Shown one piece after another: positions 23,990-32,874 of a stretch of DNA of 45,202 nucleotides. A model generated the notes under the pieces. The model searched no databases and was not told where the DNA came from. It was given only the letters and a program-made list of their open reading frames with translations. The position numbers were made by a program, and so were the translations under genes. The stretch is from a virus. Numbering within the stretch: position 1 is the stretch's first letter; every line of letters begins with the position of its first letter. Location: positions 1-45,202 of IMG/VR virus record IMGVR_UViG_3300009032_000004; one strand, 5' to 3'.

Positions 23990-23990
23990 G

Positions 23991-25901
23991 TCACTTCAGC
24001 ATCGAAGGCTTGGAATCTATTTTGCCTCGGGATATATCCTCAATACCGAACCTGACGGCTTTGGCTAAAGTATCCTGCTGGATATTTTGGGGGCCACGAG
24101 CTTTCAATATAGCGCTCTGAAAGGGTTCAGAAAGCACTGCCGCACGCATGGCTGCACCGACGAGGGGTAATTTCCCCGAACCAATCGTAGTCACGCTCGA
24201 TACATCCCTTGTGATGCCGGGATTGGCTTTGTGCATCCTAGCTATTAGGTCAGCTTCACCCGTGAGCGGAGCACCAAAATCCTTGGCCGTTGCGAAAACT
24301 TTAGCCGAAGCGTGATAGTCGCCGTAATTGATGGCTCGGTCAGCAAGATGAAGTTTAGCAAGTTCGACGCGAGCGGCGTTAAGCTGAGGGATTAGCTGGG
24401 GCATTCCAACCTTCCTCGCCTCATCAATCATATCGTCCAGCGCCAATTGAGCCATCTTGTCATTTTCATCTGCAAAACTTTTCAATTCTGGCGAGGGAGT
24501 TCGGTCATATGCTTTCCAAGCTTTTTTGGCGTCGGAATTAGCCTGTTTGAAAATATCCAAACTGGCTTCAGCTTGAGGAGAAATATCTGATATCATTCTA
24601 TAGGGTTCTTCCGCCGCAGTGAAAAGTTTAGCCATATTTTCCTCATCGAGTGGCATATCGGGAGCCGCACGGATGTAACGTCTCACTAAATTATCAGTCG
24701 CTTTGGCGTTTTTTAGGGTAGCGATATTAGCTAATCCAGAGCTGTTAGGCGACGCCCCACCAAAATAATCGGCTAAGTCACCCATCGCTGAATTGCCAAT
24801 TTTAGACGGAAGGAACACGTAGCCAGCTTTCCTCGCTTCTGCGGCTACCTTTAGCGCGGGAGCGTCCATCTTGGCGACTGACTGTGCTGCGAATGACTGC
24901 GAGCCCGTGTCGAGTGCCTTACCAGCTACGGCACCGATTACTCCACCAGCGACCGCTGCGCTTGTTTCCCCAATCGTTGGACGGCGATGTTGGTCGATAC
25001 CTGTCTCTACCGCTTTGGCCGCAACGTTGTTGGCGGCATATTTAACCGCTTCTGTAGCGACTTCACGTGTTGTAGCCGCAGCAAGAGGCTTGCCGGTCAC
25101 AAAGCCCGCGACTCCGGCTCCGGCCACCCTTCCAAGCGTGGGTCTTTCTCCGTCAATTGCATCTCCTACTAATTCTCCCGCAATGCCACCTATTGATCCA
25201 CCAATATTAGCGGCTCCTGGAACGCGGAACATATGGCCGATTCTCTGACCAATCGCAGGACCAGCAGCGCGAGCAACTAAGCTCCCGCCTTTCCTTGTGT
25301 CACCCAGTAACTCGCGTTTAAGATAACCCGGAAATTTACTTAGAAATACCTCTGCCGAATCAATCGGTCCTAAACCCACTCCGTTCCCATCTACAAAGTC
25401 GGCCATTTTAATGCGGTCTTGAGCGCCTGAATTATCAAATTCTCGCTTCATGGTCACAGCAGCATTAGCAGCAGGATCAACGGCTGGCTGAGAGACTTCG
25501 GATTGCGCTTTTAGTCTGGGTGCGGATGGAGCAGCGACCCGATCCGAGGTGGATGGAGATTTGGATTCGGAGAGATATTTTAGAATCTTTTCGTTCGCCT
25601 GTTCCGTGGTATCAGCAGATACGTTGAAATCACCCTCGTTAGTCTTAATTAGAAACTTCTTTTGGGCCTTAGCCTCAGACGCATTATTAGGCGTGTTTTC
25701 AGCCGGTCCAACCCCGGACTGAGCCCGAACTGAGTCGAGTTGTTTTGAGGCTTCCCCTGCATAATAGTTTATCGCCATTGATTCGGCCTTATCCACCGAA
25801 TATCCATCGGCCACATATTCGCGTGATCTTTTCAGGATGGCGTCGCGATCCGACGCGTGAATATCGGGAACTGCATCAATGGAATCGCGTAGGCTTGCCA
25901 T
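23991..25901 (-). CDS. Internal virion / DNA-ejection-type protein (636 aa)
   Basis: A large protein with a helical N-terminal domain (IDAVPDIHASDRDAILKRS), a Ser/Pro linker (~residues 95-150), and a Gly/Ala-rich section (residues ~200-330; GGSIGGIAGELVGDAIDG, ETSAAVAGGVIGAVAGKALD) with GxxxG patterns that favour membrane insertion. A helical C-terminal half completes it. Short-tailed phages inject such proteins to make a channel through the cell envelope. The placement beside other candidates (29006-31037) supports this. It could instead be another large virion protein. Confidence 0.55.
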   Translation of the reverse strand: MASLRDSIDAVPDIHASDRDAILKRSREYVADGYSVDKAESMAINYYAGEASKQLDSVRAQSGVGPAENTPNNASEAKAQKKFLIKTNEGDFNVSADTTEQANEKILKYLSESKSPSTSDRVAAPSAPRLKAQSEVSQPAVDPAANAAVTMKREFDNSGAQDRIKMADFVDGNGVGLGPIDSAEVFLSKFPGYLKRELLGDTRKGGSLVARAAGPAIGQRIGHMFRVPGAANIGGSIGGIAGELVGDAIDGERPTLGRVAGAGVAGFVTGKPLAAATTREVATEAVKYAANNVAAKAVETGIDQHRRPTIGETSAAVAGGVIGAVAGKALDTGSQSFAAQSVAKMDAPALKVAAEARKAGYVFLPSKIGNSAMGDLADYFGGASPNSSGLANIATLKNAKATDNLVRRYIRAAPDMPLDEENMAKLFTAAEEPYRMISDISPQAEASLDIFKQANSDAKKAWKAYDRTPSPELKSFADENDKMAQLALDDMIDEARKVGMPQLIPQLNAARVELAKLHLADRAINYGDYHASAKVFATAKDFGAPLTGEADLIARMHKANPGITRDVSSVTTIGSGKLPLVGAAMRAAVLSEPFQSAILKARGPQNIQQDTLAKAVRFGIEDISRGKIDSKPSMLK

Positions 25902-25905
25902 AGCT

Positions 25906-26298
25906 TTATAGCAGACTCAGCCACACCATCAGGATAATTTCAAGGTCTTCCTCATCGGGAGAGCCGGATTGGAGGCTGCGCTTGTTCTGCTGGCCATTGG
26001 GGTTCCGGGTTGGGACGGGAGGTTCAGGGGGGATTACGCCGCCTTCTAGGAGCAGGTGGCTGCAATCTTCGAGAAGCAGGTAAAACCCATCTTCAAGTAG
26101 CAGCGCGGGTCCAACCGGCTCATAGGGGACGCAACCGCAGTCTCCCTCCAACAACAGATGCGAACCGTCCTCTAGGAGAAGGAAATCGCCGCTCTCAAGC
26201 AGGAGGGCCGGGCAAACGGGTGAAATCCCCTCCAGTAGCAGATGTGAACCGCTTTCAAGGAGCAGAGCCGACCCATCTTCTAGGAGGAGAAAATCCAT
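25906..26298 (-). CDS. Leucine/aspartate repeat protein (130 aa), virion or fibre accessory
   Basis: Residues 1-~90 are repeats of the form (F/H/A)LLLE(D/S)GS, at least nine copies, interrupted by two Cys-containing loops (ISPVCPALLLES, DCGCVPYEPVGP). A charged, hydrophobic tail follows. LLLEDGS repeats occur in phage tail-associated proteins. Each unit would make a short strand-turn. Function unknown. Confidence 0.55.
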   Translation of the reverse strand: MDFLLLEDGSALLLESGSHLLLEGISPVCPALLLESGDFLLLEDGSHLLLEGDCGCVPYEPVGPALLLEDGFYLLLEDCSHLLLEGGVIPPEPPVPTRNPNGQQNKRSLQSGSPDEEDLEIILMVWLSLL

Positions 26299-26308
26299 TC
26301 ACGGGGAC

Positions 26309-26722
26309 TCAGGGGAGCTGCAATGCGGCTCTGCGCGCGTCGATTTCTGCCTTCTGTTGCTCGGGCGTCAGTGCATCCCAGCGGGCTTTCTCGGCCGCAG
26401 CAGCAGCAGCATCGTCGGCCCGCGCCTTGTCGTCCTCGGCGCGCCACTTCTCGGCAAACTGGGCCGTGATGAGGATTAGGTCAACGAGGCCGATTGACGT
26501 GCCGTTGAAGCTCACGAAATCGCCCTTGCCGCTGGCGTTGTCGATAGAGCGGTCAACGGACTGCGTGGAAATCCCGAGTTCAGTCCCGGTGGGGAACTGG
26601 GCGGTGTTTTCGTATCTTGCTTTAAAGTTGTCGCCCGAGATGGCGATGCCAGTGAGACGGACGAAACTTTTGACCGAGAGCTCTTCGGTTTTTACTTCGA
26701 TTGAGAATAGGTTTTTAGGCAT
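26309..26722 (-). CDS. Hypothetical tail-region protein (137 aa)
   Basis: An N-terminal beta-type segment (NLFSIEVKTEELSVKSFVRL, then TGTELGISTQSVDRS) is followed by a helical Ala/Glu/Lys-rich tail (DAAAAAAEKARWDALTPEQQ). Preceded by CTATCCCACC-ATG, one of the CCACC-ATG starts of this region. It lies between two repeat-containing tail proteins. Function unknown. Confidence 0.55.
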   Translation of the reverse strand: MPKNLFSIEVKTEELSVKSFVRLTGIAISGDNFKARYENTAQFPTGTELGISTQSVDRSIDNASGKGDFVSFNGTSIGLVDLILITAQFAEKWRAEDDKARADDAAAAAAEKARWDALTPEQQKAEIDARRAALQLP

Positions 26723-26737
26723 GGTGGGATAGTAGTT

Positions 26738-27442
26738 TTATGCAGGGCCTGCGGAGTAGAGTGAAGAAATGTCGCCAGCGGACAGGATAATGTTGTAGAT
26801 ACGAACATCGCAGAGCGCGTAGTTAGAGTAACTGGTATCCCCTAGCCCGAGTATCAGATTGGTTCCTGACGATGCCAACGCGCTTTGACCGTGAATATTG
26901 CTATTGTACAAACTGCCGTCGTAGTAAAATAGCCCGTCGCCATATAACCCTGAGCCATATGAGTTGTAATATGTCGCATCGAATGTAAACACGACGTGGT
27001 GCCAGTTCACCGATGCCGGGTAACCCGGACCGAAGTTACCCATCGTAGTAGACTGAGAGACAAATCGGAATTGTTCCGATCCGAACCATTGAAGCAATTT
27101 ATACCCGTTGGAGGAACCATATTTGCCAACAATGATGTCAGTAAAATTTCCCAACGTGGTCTTAACCCATGCCGAGATCGTGAATTTGTCCGCCGACGTA
27201 AACCGTAAAATTGCCGGGTCACCTGCATCTCCATAGCAGGTGTTCCCGTTCATCCGGATGGCGTTGATGCCCGTTGCGTAAGTTATCCACGTGGGCGAGC
27301 CGTAAAGCGTGGCGTTATTGCCGTTGCCCGATGAGTCGGCAAGCGTGGAACCGGAACCCTCGTCGCATTTCCACCATGCGACGATGCCAGCAGGCAGAGA
27401 CGCGGGTTTCGGAGTACCAAGCAATATCTGTTGCGGTCCCAT
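26738..27442 (-). CDS. LamG / concanavalin-A-like lectin protein (234 aa)
   Basis: One clear LamG-type jellyroll: AWWKCDEGSGSTLADSSGNG, AIRMNGNTCYGDAGD, FTISAWVKTTLGNFTDIIVG, WHHVVFTFDATYYNSYGSG and ALCDVRIYNIILSAGDISSL. This fold binds sugars or carries them as a receptor-binding tip. It follows the fibre gene by two bases and was probably once fused to it or forms part of the same fibre complex. It is most likely the host-recognition element. Confidence 0.75.
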   Translation of the reverse strand: MGPQQILLGTPKPASLPAGIVAWWKCDEGSGSTLADSSGNGNNATLYGSPTWITYATGINAIRMNGNTCYGDAGDPAILRFTSADKFTISAWVKTTLGNFTDIIVGKYGSSNGYKLLQWFGSEQFRFVSQSTTMGNFGPGYPASVNWHHVVFTFDATYYNSYGSGLYGDGLFYYDGSLYNSNIHGQSALASSGTNLILGLGDTSYSNYALCDVRIYNIILSAGDISSLYSAGPA

Positions 27443-27443
27443 G

Positions 27444-28505
27444 TTAGGTGAGATTGCTGCCAGAGATCACCCACGTCGTGCTTGTGATTTTCAACGCTGT
27501 CGCAATGCCTGTTCCGGCCAGCGTGCGAGAACCAGTCGTCCCAGCAGTTCCCGCCCAATACAAAGTGTCGGTCGTAATCGCGATGGTTCTCGTCGCAGTT
27601 GCGTTGATGACAAAAGTTACAGCGGTCCCAATTGGGAACGCCACGCTGCTATTTGCTGGAATGGTCCAAGTTGCGGCACCACCCGTAGACGTGTAGATGT
27701 GCAGCCCAGCATCGGCTAAGACCAGCGTGTAGGCTCCGCTCTGGGTATTCTGTGGGACAAGTCGAAGTTCACCCTTGGAGTCCGTGACGGTCGTGAATAC
27801 TCCGGTATTCGCAGTCGTTGCGCCAACGGTGCCATTAATGTTGATCGACGCCGTGCCGGTCAGATTCGTGACTACTCCGCTTGAAGGGGTGCCGAGCGCG
27901 GGGGTTACGAGGGTGGGGCTAGTCGCCAAAACTACGCTACCTGAACCAGTCGTGGTCGCCGCCGAGATCGCCGTTCCATTACCAGAAAGGATTCCCGTGA
28001 TGCTCGTCGTCAGCGTGATCGCTGGAGTCGAAGTTGCCGTAGCAACCGTGCCGGCAAACCCGTTGGTGGTTACTACTGAAACGGACGTTACCGTGCCAGT
28101 GCCCCCGGGAGTTCCCCATGTGCCATCGCCACGCCAGAACGTCGTGCCAGAGGCTCCGGTGCCAGAATTAAGGTTGGTTGTGGGAAGATTCCCAACCACA
28201 CCCGTGGAAAGCGGAAGTCCAGTCGCGTTTGTTAGAACGCCAGCTGTTGGCGTTCCAAGATTTGGCGTGATGAGTGCGGCTGAAACTAACGGGGCTTTCG
28301 CATTGAGAGCCGTATCCAAATCTGTCTGGGATGACAGCGTTCCTGTAATTGAACCCCACACGGCGGAACTCGGAATGTTCGCCAACAGGTTCGTAAACGA
28401 CACCTGATTGCCGGGAGGGGACCCAGGGCGAACGACGTAAATAAGGTCTGTCGCGACGAGAGGAAGCGAGATAGGGTCGAGCTGAGTTAATTTAAGGTCG
28501 GGCAT
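27444..28505 (-). CDS. Tail fibre protein (353 aa)
   Basis: The N-terminus ([20 protein letters not shown]) is a common fibre attachment domain. A Thr/Gly-rich shaft contains [20 protein letters not shown] and [20 protein letters not shown] repeats, and the C-terminal head contains [20 protein letters not shown]. It shares the WRGDGTW module with the fibre at 11222-13153. It is preceded by a small gene and followed by the LamG protein. Confidence 0.75.
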   Translation of the reverse strand: MPDLKLTQLDPISLPLVATDLIYVVRPGSPPGNQVSFTNLLANIPSSAVWGSITGTLSSQTDLDTALNAKAPLVSAALITPNLGTPTAGVLTNATGLPLSTGVVGNLPTTNLNSGTGASGTTFWRGDGTWGTPGGTGTVTSVSVVTTNGFAGTVATATSTPAITLTTSITGILSGNGTAISAATTTGSGSVVLATSPTLVTPALGTPSSGVVTNLTGTASININGTVGATTANTGVFTTVTDSKGELRLVPQNTQSGAYTLVLADAGLHIYTSTGGAATWTIPANSSVAFPIGTAVTFVINATATRTIAITTDTLYWAGTAGTTGSRTLAGTGIATALKITSTTWVISGSNLT

Positions 28506-28507
28506 GG

Positions 28508-28816
28508 TCAGTCGATTGCTTCGATGGAGATGGTCTTGATACGACCGTAGGGAACGTCGCGTGAAGTTACTTCGAGGTGCCAGCGGCGCGGGACAACATG
28601 ACCGGAAGGAGCGTCGATTTGAACGATGGGTGCCGCGACATTAACGATGGGCCGAATCTCGGGAACCTCCCCGGCCTTCCGGTTGAGCGCGTCCACAATT
28701 TCAGCCCCCAGCATCCTAAGCTGCGTCACGACTACAGAGACTTCGCTTGCAGGTTCCTTAATGTTAGGATGGGACGCTGGAAGAAGTCGTTCGATATGGC
28801 TCTTGGGTGCGATCAT
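28508..28816 (-). CDS. Hypothetical tail-region protein (102 aa)
   Basis: Starts four bases inside the upstream gene. The middle is proline- and valine-rich ([20 protein letters not shown]) and the end is beta-like ([20 protein letters not shown]). It is followed three bases later by the fibre gene. Possibly an adaptor for the fibre; no family recognised. Confidence 0.5.
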   Translation of the reverse strand: MIAPKSHIERLLPASHPNIKEPASEVSVVVTQLRMLGAEIVDALNRKAGEVPEIRPIVNVAAPIVQIDAPSGHVVPRRWHLEVTSRDVPYGRIKTISIEAID

Positions 28817-29004
28817 CGGCCAAGGTATTTTCTAATCTGCTGCAATGACGTTAAATGCTTCGTGACGTGTTGATGTGCTTCGCTGGCAGGAAGCTCCAAC
28901 TCAACATCAGTCCCATCAGGACGATTGAATTTCAGGCGAACCAGCTTTTCGCCAGATTCCTTCTTTGGATCTGCTGCTTCTGTCGGTGGATTTTGTGGAG
29001 CCAT
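28813..29004 (-). CDS. Hypothetical small protein (63 aa)
   Basis: Charged N-terminus (NPPTEAADPKKESGEKLVRL) followed by a short beta/helical segment (DVELELPASEAHQHVTKHLT). Its stop overlaps the next start by four bases. Co-transcribed with the internal virion and fibre genes. Function unknown. Confidence 0.5.
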   Translation of the reverse strand: MAPQNPPTEAADPKKESGEKLVRLKFNRPDGTDVELELPASEAHQHVTKHLTSLQQIRKYLGR

Positions 29005-29005
29005 G

Positions 29006-30262
29006 TCATTTTTGCTCAGTAGTGGACAAGATTACAGGAGTAATATCCGAACGAGCTTTCCTTCCAGTCGAGTCAAGACCTGCTGGGTCAACACTTCCAT
29101 CGTCTCTAGGAGCGGGAAGCCCTTCCCAGACATTATCGTTAAACAAGAAATCATTCACGTCCGCCTGAATCTCAGACTCCGATTTCCCAGCGCGACGCTT
29201 ATCATTTACCATTTTGGCAATTACGATTTCTCGTTCCTTTACTCGGATTAGGGCGGTAAGGATAGCTTTATTGCCTTCAGGAGTCTTATTGATTGATGCA
29301 GAGTAAGAATCAAAAAGCACCATTTCCTTATCCGAGATAGAGCCTTTAGTTTGGTTGACTCGTGAGAGTACAGCATCACCTAGGATTTGCTGCAATGCTT
29401 CGGTGTTTTTAACACCATTCAAGTCCATACCCAAGGCCGTCCCGAGGCGTTTTAATTTAACTTCCAGACCAGCTCCTGTGCCAGTGCGAACGTCTGGGTC
29501 ATCAAGAAGCGCCAACCCACGGTTAAGGCTGTTGATTGTCGTGACTGCGTCACGACCAGCATCAACAATCTTCTGATTAACATTATATGACCCCTTGTTT
29601 TGTTCAATCTGACTGGACGTTTCCACTCGGCCTTTTTGACGGTAGGTTTCCATCTCAAGCGCGTTGCGTTGACGCTCGTCCAGCAGAGCCTGCTTTTGGT
29701 CAATTTCCAGCTTTTGTTTATCCATCGCAGATTGCGCGCGGACATCTGCAATCGCCTGCGCAGATTCATTCTTGAGAGTGGTATTATTTAAGGTGTTTTT
29801 TAGATTACGGTCTGCCATAGCCGAGTCGTTAGCCGTTACACGGGAATTATTCACCCCGTCAACAAATCCCTTATACTCAGGGAAAAGAGCCATATAAGAA
29901 ATCTCAGGCTGAAGTACCGACAAAGCTTGAGAACGGTCAGCCCAATTCTTAATTTGCATAGCATCCAAGTATCGGTCGTTAAATCCCTTCGACTGTGCTG
30001 CCGCCTGCGAACGAAGCTGCTCCATTCGCGCGCCATTCTGAATAGCGGCGTTTGCTGAAAGAAGGTTCGCCTGAGCGTTGGCGATAATCAGCGGCTTTTG
30101 TGCCTCGAACCCGAATTGCAGACGGTCTTCTCGCTGCTGCTGAAGCTCCATCTGCTGCTTTCGCTCAACCATCGAAAGTCCGGCATCTTGGCCCGAGATG
30201 AAGGCGTTCGCGGAACGGGCGTAATTTTCGTTCTGCGGAGAAAATGTGGCGAGAACAGGCAT
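29006..30262 (-). CDS. Internal virion-type protein with long coiled coil (418 aa)
   Basis: Residues ~25-60 and ~140-225 are long helices rich in Gln, Arg and Lys (ERKQQMELQQQREDRLQFGF; QSAMDKQKLEIDQKQALLDE). The C-terminal part is globular-helical, ending in a Gly/Asp-rich tail. Highly helical, Gln-rich proteins next to a smaller Gly/Ser protein are characteristic of internal core proteins of short-tailed phages. The start at 30262 is preceded by TTAAAACC. Confidence 0.5.
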   Translation of the reverse strand: MPVLATFSPQNENYARSANAFISGQDAGLSMVERKQQMELQQQREDRLQFGFEAQKPLIIANAQANLLSANAAIQNGARMEQLRSQAAAQSKGFNDRYLDAMQIKNWADRSQALSVLQPEISYMALFPEYKGFVDGVNNSRVTANDSAMADRNLKNTLNNTTLKNESAQAIADVRAQSAMDKQKLEIDQKQALLDERQRNALEMETYRQKGRVETSSQIEQNKGSYNVNQKIVDAGRDAVTTINSLNRGLALLDDPDVRTGTGAGLEVKLKRLGTALGMDLNGVKNTEALQQILGDAVLSRVNQTKGSISDKEMVLFDSYSASINKTPEGNKAILTALIRVKEREIVIAKMVNDKRRAGKSESEIQADVNDFLFNDNVWEGLPAPRDDGSVDPAGLDSTGRKARSDITPVILSTTEQK

Positions 30263-30266
30263 GGTT

Positions 30267-31037
30267 TTAATCAGTCCCTAGACCATAGGTAGCAGCCGAG
30301 GAATTAGGATTCTTTCTAATAAAATCGTCGTAGTTTGTAGAACCCCCTACTCCAGTTTTTTTATTAGAATATTGTCCTGCGATTTTGGTAAGCGAACCCC
30401 AAAGGTCGGCATTCTGAGCATTTCGTTGAGCTGCATCCGCGTTCGCCTGAGCCTGCGAAGTCGCTTGGGTGTTGGAGTTATTTAGGTCCGTAGCGGAGGC
30501 TTGTTGAGAAGGCGTGACATAGAACGAAAGCGGGCTCATCGGATTAATCCTAGGTGAATTATTTACGAGCGTGCTCGAAAGGGTCTGCGCCTGATTGATG
30601 GCCGTCTGACCGTATTGGAGTTGGTTCACTCCAAGGTCACGCAGCAGAGAAAAGTCGTTAAACTGACCACGGGTTCCAGCAGAAATTCCACGTTCGGCAG
30701 CGATTCGTGCTAAATTATCCTGAACCTCTTTGGGAACATCGTAGGGATGATCGGCCAATTGTTGAGCCCGATTCGTCAAAGACTCAGATAACTTTGTGTA
30801 TCCAGGCATCGTTTGCTCTGCGAGTGACTTGGCTTGCGATGCATTAAACGCGTTACCACGTGATACCAAAGCTTCGATTGAACTCTGATTGGCCATGTTC
30901 CCTTCCACGGCACGAGTTTGCTCATCCTGCAAATTTAGCGTGCCCTGTGCCATGCTCTTGGCCCCCTTTGGGGCGGCCATATATGAGCCTACGCCACTGG
31001 CTACGGCTCCAAGTGCTGCTACCCATACCTCAGACAT
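30267..31037 (-). CDS. Internal virion-type protein (256 aa)
   Basis: Begins WVAALGAVASGVGSYMAAPK, a small-residue hydrophobic segment like that of podovirus ejection proteins. A helical middle follows (QSSIEALVSRGNAFNASQAK) and then an Asn/Gln/Ala-rich region (QATSQAQANADAAQRNAQNA). Proteins of this layout recur in environmental short-tailed phages beside the ejection genes. It overlaps the upstream gene by eight bases. Likely part of the ejected core. Confidence 0.55.
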   Translation of the reverse strand: MSEVWVAALGAVASGVGSYMAAPKGAKSMAQGTLNLQDEQTRAVEGNMANQSSIEALVSRGNAFNASQAKSLAEQTMPGYTKLSESLTNRAQQLADHPYDVPKEVQDNLARIAAERGISAGTRGQFNDFSLLRDLGVNQLQYGQTAINQAQTLSSTLVNNSPRINPMSPLSFYVTPSQQASATDLNNSNTQATSQAQANADAAQRNAQNADLWGSLTKIAGQYSNKKTGVGGSTNYDDFIRKNPNSSAATYGLGTD

Positions 31038-32064
31038 GGGACACCTCTTTTACGGCTTGGCGCATATCTCGGTAGTTCACGGTGATTTCTTCCTCGGGTT
31101 CGATGGTTTGGGTGGAAATAAAGTCAACGCCACCACATCCAACCTTGGGTTTAACAGTGGGAGTCAAAGAGTGATTGGCAAACCGGCCCCAATTCGTCCA
31201 TCGGCCAGAGGTCCACGCTGAAGCGATTGGTTCATCGGGTTTGATGACTTTAGAAGCAAACACGCCGACCCCATCTATATCTGAGGACTTAACCTTGATC
31301 CAATCATTTGGACAATCGATGAAATCGGTCTTGGCTCGGTCCATATCGGACTGCGTCAGGCCAAGTTCTTTAACAAACTCCTGAAAGTCGGCGCGATCCT
31401 GTTCGATTCCTTCCTTCACGGATGGGCTGCGGGACGGGAGATTCAATTCCTTGTTCAGCGTCTCAATCGTGTGGAAGTGACAGCCCCAGATCATGCGGCC
31501 ATCCTCAACGGTCGTTCCCATGCCATGTTTCGGGAAGCGGGAATGAAACAGTGGGGCGTGGAAAATCACAGCGCGGTTGAAAAGGCCCCGAACGAAATCG
31601 AGTTGTTCCCAAACCTTCTCATCTCCATCGACCATCTCGCGGCCCAGTTGGTCAATTATTCCGTCGCTCCGCATCTCCGAAAAACTTGGCATCTCGGTCA
31701 TTCCCGTTTTCCGGTGACGGTAAAAACCAGTTCCGCTGATTTCATCGTGATCGGACAGGTAAACGAGGCACGTATAAGCCCCATCGTTACGGTCGGAATG
31801 CACGTAAGCCTTCTCCGTGTCTTTGTTCGTCACGCGGGCGAACATGCTGTTAGGAAAAATCGGACCACCCATCACCACCGTCAAAGCTCCCAAAAGATAC
31901 GAGTGCAGGCCGGTGTAGTTCATCCCTTCGTAGATCGAACTCCCTACCAGACCCTTGTTCGGCGTCCATTTGCCAAACCCAGACTGTAAAAACGACTCAC
32001 GCACTTCTGCCGTCTTCGTGCAGAAGTTGTCGTAAACACGGATGCTTTGCTTTTGGACCTTCAT
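31030..32064 (-). CDS. Fe(II)/2-oxoglutarate dioxygenase-like domain fused to a SET domain
   Basis: 344 residues. The N-terminal ~200 resemble DUF6445/2OG-type oxygenases: H89-x-D91 (AYVHSDRNDGAYTCLVYLSD) gives two iron ligands, the family GTGFYRH stretch follows at ~111-117, and H174 in NRAVIFHAPLFHSRFP is the third ligand with R176 for 2-oxoglutarate. Residues ~255-335 form a SET methyltransferase domain: DGVGVFASKVIKPDEPI, GRFANHSLTPTVKP (N297-H298-S299 motif) and EEEITVNYRDM with catalytic-type Tyr331. Each domain is known, but I do not recall this fusion. It lies between a fibre-like gene and the internal virion genes with one-base and eight-base overlaps. Likely it hydroxylates and methylates a protein, perhaps a virion protein. 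Confidence 0.7.
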   Translation of the reverse strand: MKVQKQSIRVYDNFCTKTAEVRESFLQSGFGKWTPNKGLVGSSIYEGMNYTGLHSYLLGALTVVMGGPIFPNSMFARVTNKDTEKAYVHSDRNDGAYTCLVYLSDHDEISGTGFYRHRKTGMTEMPSFSEMRSDGIIDQLGREMVDGDEKVWEQLDFVRGLFNRAVIFHAPLFHSRFPKHGMGTTVEDGRMIWGCHFHTIETLNKELNLPSRSPSVKEGIEQDRADFQEFVKELGLTQSDMDRAKTDFIDCPNDWIKVKSSDIDGVGVFASKVIKPDEPIASAWTSGRWTNWGRFANHSLTPTVKPKVGCGGVDFISTQTIEPEEEITVNYRDMRQAVKEVSHV

Positions 32065-32828
32065 CAGCTCTTGAGCAACCGGAAGTAGATTTTCGACGCC
32101 TGCCGCACATCCACGTCAATCTGCGTGTTGGGATTGAGCGGACCGCTGTTCATCGTAGCACTAGACCCAAGGCCAGTAACAATGGGGTTAATGCCAAGGG
32201 GTTGAGGCCCGTTCTGGAATGATCCAGAATATACTCCCACGCCAGAGGCCAACTTAATCGTATCGGGCGGAAGGTTGTCCTGAGTAAGCGTAACCGCATC
32301 GGCCCCAACGGAGTCATTGTAGTCCGACCCATCGGCCAAAGCTCCGATGATAACCATGCCGATTGAGGCCGTGTCCTGCACCCAGCCCGGATTGCGGGTC
32401 AGCGCCTCGGTAAGCGACGTGGCTTTTACTTCCTTTATGTCGCCAGGGCTACCGGACGCCGTGACCCAAGACGAACCCGTGTAAAGCAGAAGAACGTCGA
32501 TGTCGGTGTCGTAGTAAAGCTGGGACAGGATAGGCGGATTGGGGCGATTCGCTGTCGTTCCGCTCTCAGGGGTGATTGGTGAAGGAGCCCAAGCTGAACC
32601 ATTCCATGAATACGCGCCAATTGGGTTCCCGGAAGCGTCCGTCTTGAACCAAGGACGGTCACGATTCTCAGGAGTTGGCTCAACGTCGCCGTAGTTTATC
32701 CCGGAAAATGGGTTTAGCCCTACGATGGCCTCGTATTGCGCGACCAAATTGAGCAATCCCTGAACCGTTCCGGGAAACTCCGTCCCAGATGGGACCGTTA
32801 GGGCTTGGAGTTCGGCGTTTAGAGACAT
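32064..32828 (-). CDS. Tail fibre / collar-type protein (254 aa)
   Basis: Repeated Gly/Pro/Ser/Tyr stretches (YSWNGSAWAPSPITPESGTT; LYYDTDIDVLLLYTGSSW) form a fibre shaft. The C-terminal half (GMVIIGALADGSDYNDSVGA, AVTLTQDNLPP) has the pattern of phage tail-collar domains. The last segment ends in IDVDVRQASKIYFRLLKS, typical of a collar C-terminus. It overlaps the dioxygenase-SET gene by one base. Confidence 0.6.
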   Translation of the reverse strand: MSLNAELQALTVPSGTEFPGTVQGLLNLVAQYEAIVGLNPFSGINYGDVEPTPENRDRPWFKTDASGNPIGAYSWNGSAWAPSPITPESGTTANRPNPPILSQLYYDTDIDVLLLYTGSSWVTASGSPGDIKEVKATSLTEALTRNPGWVQDTASIGMVIIGALADGSDYNDSVGADAVTLTQDNLPPDTIKLASGVGVYSGSFQNGPQPLGINPIVTGLGSSATMNSGPLNPNTQIDVDVRQASKIYFRLLKS

Positions 32829-32874
32829 GGAATCTTCGGTAAGGCTTCAGTATCCAAACTGCAATTACAAATCA

